Origin: Micromonospora vinacea
Lineage (GTDB): Bacteria; Actinomycetota; Actinomycetes; Mycobacteriales; Micromonosporaceae
Direction: 5' to 3'
DNA: 64,000 nucleotides
Assembly (NCBI RefSeq): GCF_015751785.1
Contig: NZ_JADOTY010000001.1
Span: 5,394,001 to 5,458,000 of the forward strand
Every line of letters begins with the position of its first letter. Position 1 is the first letter of the stretch. The position numbers were made by a program, and so were the translations under genes. Below are positions 18,801-27,417 of the stretch, piece after piece. Under the pieces are notes generated by a model that did no database searches, was not told the origin of the DNA, and was given only the letters and a program-made list of their open reading frames with translations.

Positions 18801-19099
18801 CTCCGCTGCGGGTGGACGGTCGGATCATCCACCAGGTGTGGTTGCCGTACCACTTCGGTTTCGAGGGCCTGGTCACCGGTGACTCGGCCAACGACCTGTT
18901 CGGCATCAGCCTGGACCCGAACGTGCTGATCCAGGAGAGCAAGGTCGGCACCTGCGACGTGCGGCCCGGCCGGCGTCCCACCGGCCGGGCGCTGCTCGAC
19001 CTGGTGGCCGACTACCAGCGGCGCGCCGGGATCATCCCGGGCCAGCATGCTCCGGCCGTGACCACCGACAACGAGGGGAAGGAGCACGGTGCTTCCTGA
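15827..19099 (+). CDS. fdhA: Formate dehydrogenase alpha subunit, selenoprotein (in-frame TGA)
   Basis: The molybdopterin-dependent catalytic subunit of about 1090 residues is read through the TGA at 16394-16396 as selenocysteine (residue 190 from this start). The context ARI-Sec-HSATV is the classic active site. An N-terminal CPYC-x2-GC Fe4S4 motif and a C-terminal molydopterin-dinucleotide-binding region are present. The TTG at 15827 was chosen because it gives the family-typical LRTFIEGWPVYRQLTG start and has GGAGGGGG eight bases upstream; GTG 15818 or ATG 15788 are alternatives. It oxidises formate to CO2 and passes electrons to the FdhB and NrfD-type subunits. The gene overlaps fdhB by 11 bp. 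A gene finder that stops at TGA would split it at 16396/16481. Confidence 0.92.
16394..16435 (+). promoter_or_regulatory. bSECIS element directing selenocysteine insertion at TGA
   Basis: The recoded TGA is followed by a hairpin with an apical GGTCT loop at 16415-16419 closed by CCCC/GGGG, and a lower ACCG/CGGT stem (16406-16409 with 16432-16435). The loop begins 21 bases after the first base of the TGA, the same spacing as in E. coli fdhF, whose apical GGUCU is the SelB contact. Loop and stems are seen directly; SelB binding is inferred from that homology. Confidence 0.85.
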
Positions 19100-20063
19100 C
19101 CCGAACAGCCTGTACGGTCCGCTGGACCCGGCACCCGAGGCAGGCTATGAGAACGCGCCGCCCCGGATGGGTTTCTTCACCGACACCAGCGTCTGCATCG
19201 GCTGCAAGGCCTGCGAGGTGGCCTGCAAGGAGTGGAACGGCGTGCCGGAGAGCGGCCTGGACCTGCTCGGCATGTCGTACGACAACACCGGCGCGTTGAC
19301 AGCGAACTCGTGGCGACACGTGGCGTTCATCGAGCAGCCGCGCCCGGCCGGGCAAGACGCGCCGTCGGCGGACGTTCTCGGCGCGCCGGTCGACGCCGGC
19401 CCGGACCGGCCGGCCGATGCGGGGACGGGACCGCAGTTCCTGGGGATGCCGGGGGCGCAGCCGCCGGGCCGGGGCACGGGCGTCGAGGAGCGCACGGATT
19501 TCCGGTGGTTGATGATGTCGGACGTCTGCAAGCACTGCACCCATGCGGCCTGCCTGGACGTGTGTCCGACGGGTTCGTTGTTCCGGACGGAGTTCGGCAC
19601 TGTGGTGGTGCAGGAGGACATCTGCAACGGGTGTGGGTACTGTATTTCGGCGTGTCCGTACGGGGTGATCGATCAGCGTAAGGACGACGGCCGGGCGTGG
19701 AAGTGCACGCTCTGCTACGACCGGTTGGGTGCGGGCATGACTCCGGCGTGTGCGCAGGCGTGTCCGACCGAGTCGATCCAGTACGGCCCCCTCGACGACC
19801 TGCGCGAACGGGCCGCCGCCCGGGTGGCGACGCTGCACGACCGGGGGGTCCCGGAGGCGCGCCTGTACGGGCACGACCCGAACGACGGTGTCGGTGGTGA
19901 CGGGGCGTTCTTCCTGCTCCTTGACGAGCCTGAGGTGTACGGGCTGCCGCCTGACCCGGTCGTGACCACCCGGGACCTGCCGAAGATGTGGAAACGCGCC
20001 GGCCTCGCCGCGCTCGCCATGGCGGCGGCGACCGTCGCCGCGTTCGTCGGAGGATCCTCATGA
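19089..20063 (+). CDS. fdhB: Formate dehydrogenase iron-sulfur (beta) subunit
   Basis: This 324-residue protein has a GTG start with AAGGAG just upstream, inside the end of fdhA. Four ferredoxin-like cysteine clusters are visible, starting with CIGCKACEVACKEW and continuing with CKHCTHAACLDVCP, CNGCGYCISACPYG and CTLCYDR..CAQACP. They should ligate four Fe4S4 centres that wire FdhA to the membrane subunit. About 50 Pro/Gly/Ala-rich residues are inserted between clusters 1 and 2. The C-terminal tail has a short hydrophobic helix (LAALAMAAATVAAFVG) that may tether it to the membrane. It is translationally coupled to the next gene by ATGA. Confidence 0.9.
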   Translation: MLPDPNSLYGPLDPAPEAGYENAPPRMGFFTDTSVCIGCKACEVACKEWNGVPESGLDLLGMSYDNTGALTANSWRHVAFIEQPRPAGQDAPSADVLGAPVDAGPDRPADAGTGPQFLGMPGAQPPGRGTGVEERTDFRWLMMSDVCKHCTHAACLDVCPTGSLFRTEFGTVVVQEDICNGCGYCISACPYGVIDQRKDDGRAWKCTLCYDRLGAGMTPACAQACPTESIQYGPLDDLRERAAARVATLHDRGVPEARLYGHDPNDGVGGDGAFFLLLDEPEVYGLPPDPVVTTRDLPKMWKRAGLAALAMAAATVAAFVGGSS

Positions 20064-21286
20064 CCCCACCGGGCCCCGTGGGCGACCGGTTCCGTCGCTT
20101 CCGGCAGCGGCTCGCCGCCGAGGGCAGCCACCAACCACACACGAGCGACGAGCGACCCACCGCCGTGAGCGGTGCAGCGGCCACGAGCGACCGGAACACC
20201 GCCAGCGGCGACGGGTCCGCCAACAGCCGCCGCGGCGACCTGACGACGCGGCGAACGACCGAAGCATCCGGCCGCCGACGCAGGCGGCGCGGTGGTGGCG
20301 GCGAGGAACTGCGGGTGCCGGAGGCCGAGTTCACCTCCTACTACGGTCGGCCGGTCCTGAAGGGGCCGGTCTGGAAGTGGGACATCGCCGCGTACCTGTT
20401 CACCGGGGGGCTGGCCGCCGGTTCGTCGCTGCTCGCCGCCGGTGGGCAGCTCACCGGGCGGCCCGCGCTGCGGCGCGCCGGTCGGGTCACCGCGTTGGCC
20501 GCCGTCAGCGCCAGCGCCGTCTTCCTGGTCAAGGACCTCGGTCGGCCGGCGCGGTTCCACCACATGCTGCGGGTGGCCAAGCCGACCTCGCCGATGTCGA
20601 TGGGCACCTGGATCCTCACCGCGTACGGGCCGGCGGCGGGCGTCGCCGCGATCGCCGAGGCGGCCGGCGTGCTGCCCCGGCACGGTCTGCTCGGGTTGGC
20701 CGGTCGGGCGTTGCCGCCGATCGGGCACGCCGCCGGGCTGATTGCCGCCGGCACCGCGCCGGCGCTGGCCACGTACACCGGGGTGTTGCTGGCCGACACG
20801 GCGGTGCCGTCGTGGCATGAGGCGTACCCCGAGTTGCCGGTGATCTTCGCGGGCAGCGCGCTGGCCAGCGGCGCCGGCGTGGGTCTGCTCGCCGCGCCGC
20901 CGGCCCAGGCCGGGCCGGCCCGGCGGATGGCGGTGGCCGGGGCGGCCCTGGAGCTGTACGGCGCGCATCGGGTGGAGACCCGCCTCGGCCTGCTCAGCGA
21001 GCCCTACCGGTTGGGCCGGCCGGGCCGGTTGCTGCGCGCCGGGCGGCTGTTGACCGCCGGCGGGGTGGCGGGCGCCCTGCTGGGTCGGCGCAGCCGGGTG
21101 GTCGGGGCGCTCTCCGGCACCGCGCTGCTGGCCGCGTCGGTGCTGACCCGGTTCGGCATCTTCTACGGCGGCGTCGCCTCGGCCCGCGACCCCCGCTACA
21201 CGGTGGTGCCGCAGCGCGAACGGGTCGAAGCGCGGCGAACCGGCATGGATCTTCCATCTGATCGGGCGGTCCCGCCCGCGGTGTGA
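20060..21286 (+). CDS. NrfD/PsrC-type membrane subunit of formate dehydrogenase
   Basis: This 408-residue protein starts at the ATG overlapping the fdhB stop (ATGA). An N-terminal ~95-residue Arg/Ser-rich cytoplasmic region precedes eight or so hydrophobic helices from about residue 110. Motifs such as LVKDLGRPARFHHMLRV and SPMSMGTWIL are typical of the NrfD family of quinone-reactive membrane anchors. It should pass electrons from FdhB to the menaquinone pool. Its stop lies 13 bases before the tRNA-Sec gene, so selC is probably co-transcribed. Confidence 0.85.
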   Translation: MTPPGPVGDRFRRFRQRLAAEGSHQPHTSDERPTAVSGAAATSDRNTASGDGSANSRRGDLTTRRTTEASGRRRRRRGGGGEELRVPEAEFTSYYGRPVLKGPVWKWDIAAYLFTGGLAAGSSLLAAGGQLTGRPALRRAGRVTALAAVSASAVFLVKDLGRPARFHHMLRVAKPTSPMSMGTWILTAYGPAAGVAAIAEAAGVLPRHGLLGLAGRALPPIGHAAGLIAAGTAPALATYTGVLLADTAVPSWHEAYPELPVIFAGSALASGAGVGLLAAPPAQAGPARRMAVAGAALELYGAHRVETRLGLLSEPYRLGRPGRLLRAGRLLTAGGVAGALLGRRSRVVGALSGTALLAASVLTRFGIFYGGVASARDPRYTVVPQRERVEARRTGMDLPSDRAVPPAV

Positions 21287-21299
21287 TCGAATGTCCGGT

Positions 21300-21395
21300 G
21301 GAGGCGTTCAGGCGGCTGGTGCCCCTCCCGGTCTTCAAAACCGGAGTGGTCCGGGACCCGGGCCAGGCGGGTTCGATTCCCGTCCGTCTCCGCCA
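21300..21395 (+). tRNA. selC: tRNA-Sec (anticodon TCA)
   Basis: The 96-nt cloverleaf has acceptor strands GGAGGCG (21300-21306) and CGTCTCC (21385-21391), discriminator G and an encoded CCA (21393-21395). The anticodon stem CCGGT/ACCGG holds the loop CTTCAAA with anticodon TCA. A long variable arm (GTCCGGG..CCCGGGC) and a T-loop TTCGATT are present. The UGA-reading anticodon, long extra arm and position between the fdh operon and selA make the assignment firm. Confidence 0.95.
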
Positions 21396-21415
21396 CACCG
21401 CTTGCAGGAGATGAC

Positions 21416-22723
21416 GTGATGGGCGACGGCCCGGTGGACCCGCGACGCCGGGTGCCCCGTACGGACACGCTGCTCGCCGACCCGGTGCTGGCCGCCGCCG
21501 CCGCCAGCCTCGGCCGGGAGCAGGTCAAGGCTGTCGTCAACCGCGTGCAGGACCGCGCCCGCCGCGGTGAGCTCGACCCCGACGAGGTACGCGACGCGGC
21601 CGTCGCCGCGCTGCCCACCCCCGGCCCCCGGGCGGTGCTCAACGCCACCGGTGTCGTGCTGCACACCAATCTGGGCCGGGCGTCGCTGTCGCCCGCCGCG
21701 GTCGCCGCGGTGGTGGCGGCCGCCGGGCACACCGACGTCGAGTTGGACCTGGCCACCGGCCGGCGGGCCCGCCGTGGCCGAAGCGCGCTCGACGCGTTGG
21801 CCGCCGCCGTGCCCGACGCGGCCGCCGTGCACGTCGTCAACAACGGCGCCGCCGCGCTGGTGCTGGCCGCCACGGCGTTGGCCGCCGGCCGGGAAATCGT
21901 GGTCAGCCGGGGCGAGCTGGTCGAGATCGGCGACGGCTTCCGCCTGCCCGACCTGCTGGAAAGCACCGGCGCGCGGCTGCGCGAGGTGGGCACCACCAAC
22001 CGCACCACCCTCGCCGACTACGCCGCCGCACTCGGCCCGCAGACCGGTTTCGTGCTCAAGGTGCACCCGTCGAACTTCCGGGTCACCGGGTTCACCTCCG
22101 CCACCGGGGTACGGCAACTGGCCACGCTCGGGGTGCCGGTGGTCGCGGACATCGGCTCCGGGCTGCTCGGCGCGGACCCGCTGCTGCCCGACGAACCGGA
22201 CGCGGCCAGCACCCTGCGCGCCGGCGCCGCGCTGGTCACCGCCAGCGGCGACAAACTGCTCGGCGGGCCGCAGGCGGGGCTGCTGCTGGGTGACGTCGAG
22301 GTGATCGACCGGCTGCGTCGCCACCCACTGGCCCGGGCGCTGCGGGTGGACAAGCTCACCCTGGCCGCCCTGGCCGCCACAGTGCACCAACCGAACACCC
22401 CGACCCGGGTGGCGCTGCACGCCGACCCCGGTGCCCTGCGCGAACGGGTGGAGCGGCTGCGCGACCGGCTCGGCGTGGACGGCCGCAAGGCCGAGGTGGT
22501 GCCGGCCGTCGCGGTGGTCGGCGGCGGCGGCGCCCCCGGGGTGGAGTTGGACTCGTGGGCGTTGAGCCTGCCCGAGAGGTACGCGGCGCCGCTGCGCACC
22601 GGAGACCCGCCGGTCCTCGGTCGGGTGGTGCGCGGCCGGCTCCTGCTCGACCTGCGCTGTGTGCCCGCCGACGCCGACGAGGCCGTCCGTGAGGCCGTGC
22701 TGCGCGTACCCGGGGACGACTGA
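21416..22723 (+). CDS. selA: L-seryl-tRNA(Sec) selenium transferase
   Basis: This 435-residue PLP enzyme converts seryl-tRNA-Sec to selenocysteinyl-tRNA-Sec. It shows the family signatures NATGVVLHTNLGRA near residue 80 and the lysine motif SGDKLLGGPQAG near residue 280. AGGAG at 21406-21410 serves either the GTG at 21416 or the ATG at 21419. It lies 20 bp after tRNA-Sec and three bases before selB, forming one selenocysteine operon with the formate dehydrogenase genes upstream. Confidence 0.95.
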   Translation: MMGDGPVDPRRRVPRTDTLLADPVLAAAAASLGREQVKAVVNRVQDRARRGELDPDEVRDAAVAALPTPGPRAVLNATGVVLHTNLGRASLSPAAVAAVVAAAGHTDVELDLATGRRARRGRSALDALAAAVPDAAAVHVVNNGAAALVLAATALAAGREIVVSRGELVEIGDGFRLPDLLESTGARLREVGTTNRTTLADYAAALGPQTGFVLKVHPSNFRVTGFTSATGVRQLATLGVPVVADIGSGLLGADPLLPDEPDAASTLRAGAALVTASGDKLLGGPQAGLLLGDVEVIDRLRRHPLARALRVDKLTLAALAATVHQPNTPTRVALHADPGALRERVERLRDRLGVDGRKAEVVPAVAVVGGGGAPGVELDSWALSLPERYAAPLRTGDPPVLGRVVRGRLLLDLRCVPADADEAVREAVLRVPGDD

Positions 22724-22726
22724 GTC

Positions 22727-24496
22727 GTGTTCGTCGTCGCGACCGCCGGGCACGTCGACCACGGCAAGTCGACACTCGTCCGAGCGTTGACCGGGATGGA
22801 ACCTGACCGGTGGGCCGAGGAACGCCGCCGGGGGATGACCATCGACCTGGGTTTCGCCTGGACGACGCTGCCGTCCGGCGGCACCGTCGCCTTCGTCGAC
22901 GTACCCGGGCACGAGCGGTTCGTGCCGAACATGCTCGCCGGCGTCGGCCCGGTCCCGGCGGCGCTGATCGTGGTGGCCGCCGACGAGGGCTGGATGCCGC
23001 AGTCCGCCGAGCACCTGGCCGCGCTCGACGCGCTCGGTGTCGCGTACGGCCTGCTGGCGGTGACCCGCGCGGACCTGGCCGATCCGGGGCCGGCGACGGC
23101 GCACGCCCGTGCCGAGATCGCCGCGACCAGCCTCGGCGCGGTGCCGGCGGTGGCGGTCAGTGGCCTGACCGGCGCTGGCCTGCCGGAGCTGCGGGCCGCC
23201 TTGGACCGGCTCGCAGCCCAACTGCCCACGCCGGTGGTGGACGACCCGGTCCGGCTGTGGGTGGACCGCAGCTTCACCGTGCGGGGCAGCGGCACCGTCG
23301 TCACCGGCACCCTCGGCGCCGGTCGGCTGCGGGTGGGCGACGAGCTGGAGCTGGCCGGCGCCGACGAACCGGTCCGGGTCCGTGGCCTGCACTCCCTGGG
23401 CGAGGCCCGCGCGGAGGCGGCGGCGGTCGCCCGGGTGGCGGTCAATCTGCGGGGTACGCCCCGCGACCGGCTGGGCCGGGGCGACGCGTTGCTCACCCCG
23501 GGCCGGTTCCACCACACCGACCTGGTCGACGTCCGGCTCGCCGGCGACCCGGCCGCCGACCTGCCGGCCACCCTCACCCTGCACGTCGGGTCGGCGGCGG
23601 TGCCGGTGCGGGTGCGCCCGCTCGGCCCGGACACCGTCCGGTTGCGGTTGGCCCGCCCGTTGCCGTTGCTGGTGGGTGACCGGGCGCTGCTGCGCGACCC
23701 GGGCCGCCACCACGTCAGCGGTGGGGTGCGGGTGCTGGACGTGGCACCTCCACCGCTGGGCCGACGGGGTGCGGCCGCCGCCCGCGCCCAGGTTCTCGCC
23801 GAGTTGGACGGTCGACCCGACCTGGCGGGGGAGCTGCGCCGTCGCCGGCTGGTCCGGTCCGGCGCGTTGCTCCGGATGGGTGTGCCGGCGCAGAACGGGC
23901 CGGCGTACGCCGAGCCGGTGGCCGGTGACTGGTTGGCCGACCCCGCACACTGGCGGCGACTCGGCGAGCAGTTGACCGAGGAGGTGGCCCGGCACGCGCG
24001 GGAGCACCCGTTGGAGCCCGGGATGCCGGTGGACGCGTTGCGTCAGCGCCTCGCGCTGCCCGACCGGGTGCTGGTCGAGGCGCTGGTCCGGCCGCCGTTG
24101 CGGATCCACGCCGGTCGGGTCGGGGCGGCGGGCGCGGACGCGTTGCCCGAACCGGTGGCCCGGGCCGTGCAGCGGGTCCGCGCCGAGTACGGCGACCGGC
24201 CGTTCCGGGCCCCCGAGGCGGACCGCCTCGTCGACCTCGGCCTGGGCCCTCGGGAGATCGGCGCCGCGGTGCGGGCCGGCGCGCTGCTGCGGCTGGCCGA
24301 CAACGTGGTGCTGCTGCCGGACGCGCTCGACGACGCGGTCCGGGTGTTGGCCGGCCTGCCGCAGCCGTTCACCCTTTCCGCGGCCCGGCAGGCGTTGGAC
24401 ACCACCCGCCGGGTGGCGGTGCCCCTGCTGGAGTTGCTGGACCGGCGGGGCGCGACCCGTCGGTTGCCCGACGACGTTCGGATCGTCGTCACCTGA
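22727..24496 (+). CDS. selB: Selenocysteine-specific elongation factor
   Basis: This 589-residue factor starts at a GTG three bases after selA. The EF-Tu-like GTPase carries GHVDHGKST (G1), DVPGHERF (G3) and TRADL (G4), followed by beta-barrel domains. The C-terminal ~200 residues should form the winged helices that read the bSECIS loop in fdhA mRNA. It delivers Sec-tRNA-Sec to the ribosome at the fdhA TGA. Selenophosphate synthase (selD) is not in this window and must be encoded elsewhere. Confidence 0.95.
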   Translation: MFVVATAGHVDHGKSTLVRALTGMEPDRWAEERRRGMTIDLGFAWTTLPSGGTVAFVDVPGHERFVPNMLAGVGPVPAALIVVAADEGWMPQSAEHLAALDALGVAYGLLAVTRADLADPGPATAHARAEIAATSLGAVPAVAVSGLTGAGLPELRAALDRLAAQLPTPVVDDPVRLWVDRSFTVRGSGTVVTGTLGAGRLRVGDELELAGADEPVRVRGLHSLGEARAEAAAVARVAVNLRGTPRDRLGRGDALLTPGRFHHTDLVDVRLAGDPAADLPATLTLHVGSAAVPVRVRPLGPDTVRLRLARPLPLLVGDRALLRDPGRHHVSGGVRVLDVAPPPLGRRGAAAARAQVLAELDGRPDLAGELRRRRLVRSGALLRMGVPAQNGPAYAEPVAGDWLADPAHWRRLGEQLTEEVARHAREHPLEPGMPVDALRQRLALPDRVLVEALVRPPLRIHAGRVGAAGADALPEPVARAVQRVRAEYGDRPFRAPEADRLVDLGLGPREIGAAVRAGALLRLADNVVLLPDALDDAVRVLAGLPQPFTLSAARQALDTTRRVAVPLLELLDRRGATRRLPDDVRIVVT

Positions 24497-24524
24497 GCGG
24501 GCGCCACGACCGGGTCGACCGCTG

Positions 24525-25565
24525 TCAGTCCAGGTCGGACATGTCGAGCACGAAGCGGTAGCGGACGTCGTTTCGCCGGAGGCGGTCGAGTGCCGTCTCC
24601 ACCTGCGCCGACGGGAGCACCTCGACGTCGGCGGCGATGCCGTGGTCGGCGCAGAACTGGAGCATCTCGGCTGTCGAGCGGCGGCCTCCGCTGCCGGCGG
24701 AGCTGAGCTTCTTGCGGCCGACAAGCAGGTCGGTGGCCTGCACGGTGACCGGGCCCAGGTACCCGAGCAGGCTGAGGGTGCCGTCGATCGCCACCAGCTT
24801 CACATAGGGGGCGAGGTCGTGTGGTGCGGAGATGGTGTCGATGACGACGTCGAAGGTGTCTCGTGCCGTGGCCATCCGTCCGGTGTCGGTGGAGGCGATG
24901 AGGTCGTGTGCGCCGAGCCGGCGGGCGTCGTCGCGCTTGTCCTGCGTGCGGCTGATGACGGTCGTGGTGGCACCGAGTGCGACGGCCATCTTGACCGCGA
25001 GGTGGCCCAGGCCGCCGAGCCCGGCCACGGCGACGCGACTGCCAGGGCCCACACCGAGGGCGCGCAGCGGCTCCCAGACGGTGACGCCGGCGCACAGCAG
25101 CGGGGCGGCCGCGGCCGGGTCGAGGCCGGCGGGCAGCAGGTATGCGAAGGCGTCGCGGACGACGTAGTCGCGGGAGAAGCCGCCGAATGTGGTCGAGCCG
25201 TCCTGCCGGTCGGTGCCGCTGTAGGTGAGCGTCGGGAAGGCGTGGCAGAAGTTCTCCTGTCCGGCCGCGCACATCGCGCACACGCCGCAGGAGTCGACGA
25301 TGTTGCCCACCGCGACGCGATCGCCGACGGTGAAGGCGGTCACCTCGGGGCCCGTCTCGGTCACCACGCCGGTGAACTCGTGACCGGGCACCAGAGGCGC
25401 GTCCACGCGCTGATCGTGGTCGTTGAGGGCGTGCAGGTCGCTGTGGCACACGCCGCAGTGCTCGATCCGCACCGCGAGGTCATCGGGGCGCAGGTCGCGC
25501 CGCTCCAGCAACGTACGGCGCAGCGTGGTGGGGCCGGTCGCCTGCCATCCGGTGGTCGTCCGCAT
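24525..25565 (-). CDS. Zinc-dependent NAD(P) alcohol dehydrogenase
   Basis: This 346-residue medium-chain dehydrogenase starts at MRTTTGWQA, where AAGGAG precedes the ATG; the longer frame to 25676 lacks such a site. Catalytic-zinc residues appear in CGVCHSDLH and GHE, structural-zinc cysteines in CGVCAMCAAGQENFC, and the cofactor-binding GLGGLGHLAVK near residue 175. It resembles the YahK/cinnamyl-alcohol dehydrogenase group acting on aldehydes. It is divergent from the TetR gene, and two operator-like sites fill the space between them, so the regulator probably controls it. Confidence 0.88.
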   Translation of the reverse strand: MRTTTGWQATGPTTLRRTLLERRDLRPDDLAVRIEHCGVCHSDLHALNDHDQRVDAPLVPGHEFTGVVTETGPEVTAFTVGDRVAVGNIVDSCGVCAMCAAGQENFCHAFPTLTYSGTDRQDGSTTFGGFSRDYVVRDAFAYLLPAGLDPAAAAPLLCAGVTVWEPLRALGVGPGSRVAVAGLGGLGHLAVKMAVALGATTTVISRTQDKRDDARRLGAHDLIASTDTGRMATARDTFDVVIDTISAPHDLAPYVKLVAIDGTLSLLGYLGPVTVQATDLLVGRKKLSSAGSGGRRSTAEMLQFCADHGIAADVEVLPSAQVETALDRLRRNDVRYRFVLDMSDLD

Positions 25566-25578
25566 CGGTGAACTCCTT

Positions 25579-25647
25579 AAACAAACTGTTCGGTCTGTTT
25601 CACCGTAGACCCCATCGCGGCGCGTAGCAAACCAACCGTTCTGTTTG
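25579..25647. promoter_or_regulatory. Two TetR operator-like sites in the adh-tetR divergent region
   Basis: Two direct copies of AAACMAACYGTTCKGTYTG occur at 25579-25597 and 25629-25647, starting 50 bp apart. The second lies within an AGCAAAC / GTTTGCT inverted repeat (25627-25650), and the first lies just upstream of the dehydrogenase ribosome site. Such paired sites between a TetR gene and its divergent target normally bind the repressor. Confidence 0.65.
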
Positions 25648-25660
25648 CTAAAGTGCGGGC

Positions 25661-26269
25661 ATGCCGGAGCAGCCACCGACCTCGCGAGGCGCCGCGACCT
25701 ACCAGCGCATCCTGGACGCCGCCACCGAGGAGTTCGCCCAGCACGGCATTGCCGGGGCGCGGATGGAACGCATCGTGACGGCGGCGCGCACCAACAAGGC
25801 GCAGCTCTACGCCTACTTCGGCGACAAGGAACGGCTCTTCGACGCGATCTTCCTCAGCTCACTGGAGCGCATCACGAACGTCGTGCCGATCGACGCTGAC
25901 GATCTTGCCGACTGGGCCGTTCGCCTCTACGACGAATACCTGCGCCGCCCCGATCTCATCCGCCTCGCGACCTGGACACGACTGGAGCGCCGGCCCGCCG
26001 GGCATCTCGTCGAGACCCACCAGCACTACGACGATCGCAAGCTCACGGCCATCGCCGAGGCGCAGGCCGCCGGGCGGGTGCGCGCGGGCGACCCGTTCGA
26101 CCTCATGGCTCTGGTCATCGCCATGTCCATGGCCTGGTCGCCGGTCAGCAACGTCTACGCGGCCAGCAGCCTGGAACCCGACGACGTTCATGATCAACGC
26201 CGCGCCCTGCTGCGCGACTGCGTCCGGCGAGCCACCGTGCCGTCGGACGAGGATCAACCGGACCGTTGA
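25661..26269 (+). CDS. TetR-family transcriptional repressor
   Basis: This 202-residue regulator has an N-terminal TetR helix-turn-helix (ILDAATEEFAQHGIAGARMERIVTAARTNKAQLYAYFGDKERLF, read across residues 15-60). The helical ligand-binding half carries a TetR_C-like region from about residue 80. Its ATG lies 13 bases after the second operator copy and lacks a strong ribosome site, so the transcript may be nearly leaderless. It likely represses itself and the alcohol dehydrogenase until an aldehyde-type ligand appears, which is inference. Confidence 0.88.
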   Translation: MPEQPPTSRGAATYQRILDAATEEFAQHGIAGARMERIVTAARTNKAQLYAYFGDKERLFDAIFLSSLERITNVVPIDADDLADWAVRLYDEYLRRPDLIRLATWTRLERRPAGHLVETHQHYDDRKLTAIAEAQAAGRVRAGDPFDLMALVIAMSMAWSPVSNVYAASSLEPDDVHDQRRALLRDCVRRATVPSDEDQPDR

Positions 26270-26339
26270 CCACCGCACGGCCATCAGTCGCGTCCGATCC
26301 GGGGCTGACAACAGTGCGCCGAGGTGCGACGGTGAGCTG

Positions 26340-27080
26340 ATGGTCGAGGCGATCCCCACCCGGTCACGGGCCTCCCGCCGCCGGTGGCGTGCGGTCGTCC
26401 CGGTGGCGCTGCGCTGGGCGCTGCCGGTGCTGTGGGTGCTGTGGGCGTCCCTCGCGTGGTGGGTCGAGCCGCGCGAGTCGACCGAGGCGCAGCTCGACCG
26501 GGATCTCGCGGCCGGCCGGGTGGTGACCTTCCAACGGGCGCAGGGCTGGGCCGACGACGGCGCGTACTGGGGGAGCCGACCTCGGCCGCAGCATGCGACC
26601 AACGGCGGGATGCTCGCCTGGACGGTGCCGAACGGCCAGATCCGGTACGCCTTCGTCGGCCCACCCGCCTCGGCGTCGTACCCGGGCGAGCCGGACCTGT
26701 CGGCGAACGCCGGGCAGGACGCGCGGCTCGCCGCCGTGGCCGGTCCGTGGCATGCCGGCGGCGACCTCGCGCACCGGATCGCGGGCACCGCCGGTCTGCT
26801 CGCCGGCGTGCTGACCGTGTTGTGGCTGGGCCGGTTGATCGGTGGCGCGCCGCCGCTGGCGGGCAGCCGGTGGTTCTGGTTCTGGGTCGGGCTGATCCCG
26901 TTCGGGGTGGGTGTCCTGGCCTGGACCTACCGGGAGTTGTGGAGGCCGCCGTCGCCGCCGGTCCTCGACCGTGCCTCCGGGTGGCGTGGCGTCGGCTGGC
27001 TGGTGCTCGCCGGGTTCGGGATCGCCCTGCTGGTATCGGTCGCTCGGGGCATGCTCGGAACGACCGTGGTGCCGGGCTGA
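26340..27080 (+). CDS. Hypothetical membrane protein
   Basis: This 246-residue protein has hydrophobic helices at about residues 19-38, 145-162, 172-190 and 215-235. A ~100-residue soluble segment between the first and second helices contains a WADDGAYWGSRP patch. The ATG at 26340 was chosen because the frame upstream is the antisense-like shadow of tetR. I do not recognise the family. Neighbours give no clear hint. Confidence 0.6.
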   Translation: MVEAIPTRSRASRRRWRAVVPVALRWALPVLWVLWASLAWWVEPRESTEAQLDRDLAAGRVVTFQRAQGWADDGAYWGSRPRPQHATNGGMLAWTVPNGQIRYAFVGPPASASYPGEPDLSANAGQDARLAAVAGPWHAGGDLAHRIAGTAGLLAGVLTVLWLGRLIGGAPPLAGSRWFWFWVGLIPFGVGVLAWTYRELWRPPSPPVLDRASGWRGVGWLVLAGFGIALLVSVARGMLGTTVVPG

Positions 27081-27138
27081 GCCGGTGGTGCCGGGCCAAC
27101 CGGCCCCGAGGTCGGCGACGGTCACCTACGGTGACGCC

Positions 27139-27336
27139 ATGGACCCTTCGGCGGTCTGGCGGGACCGGCAGCACCGGTGGCGGATCGAGGCGTACCGGGC
27201 ACCGGATCTGCGCTTCGCCATCTACGCCACCAACGGCCCCACCGAGTCGGTGCCGCTGTGGCTGTTCGGGATGTCGGCGCTGGCCCGGTGGCTGATGACC
27301 CACGCCATCTCGCTGGACGACCTGGAGGTCGACTGA
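27139..27336 (+). CDS. Small hypothetical protein
   Basis: This 65-residue protein has the composition of a real coding frame (WRDRQHRWRIEAYRAPDLRFAIYATNGP). A mildly hydrophobic C-terminal stretch (VPLWLFGMSALARWLM) precedes an acidic tail. There is no strong ribosome site. The family is unknown. It sits between two membrane-protein genes and may be co-transcribed with the one upstream, 58 bp away. Confidence 0.5.
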   Translation: MDPSAVWRDRQHRWRIEAYRAPDLRFAIYATNGPTESVPLWLFGMSALARWLMTHAISLDDLEVD

Positions 27337-27417
27337 GCGGGGACGCGGTCGCAAACCGGGCCCGCGGTGCGCCCCGCTGGGGTTGAGTGACCTCAGGCGG
27401 CGGACGGGGGGTACGCG

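Noticed and set aside
21335..24724. Minus-strand open frame of 1129 codons across selA/selB
   Set aside because: Antisense shadow caused by high third-position GC; the plus strand has clear SelA and SelB motifs.
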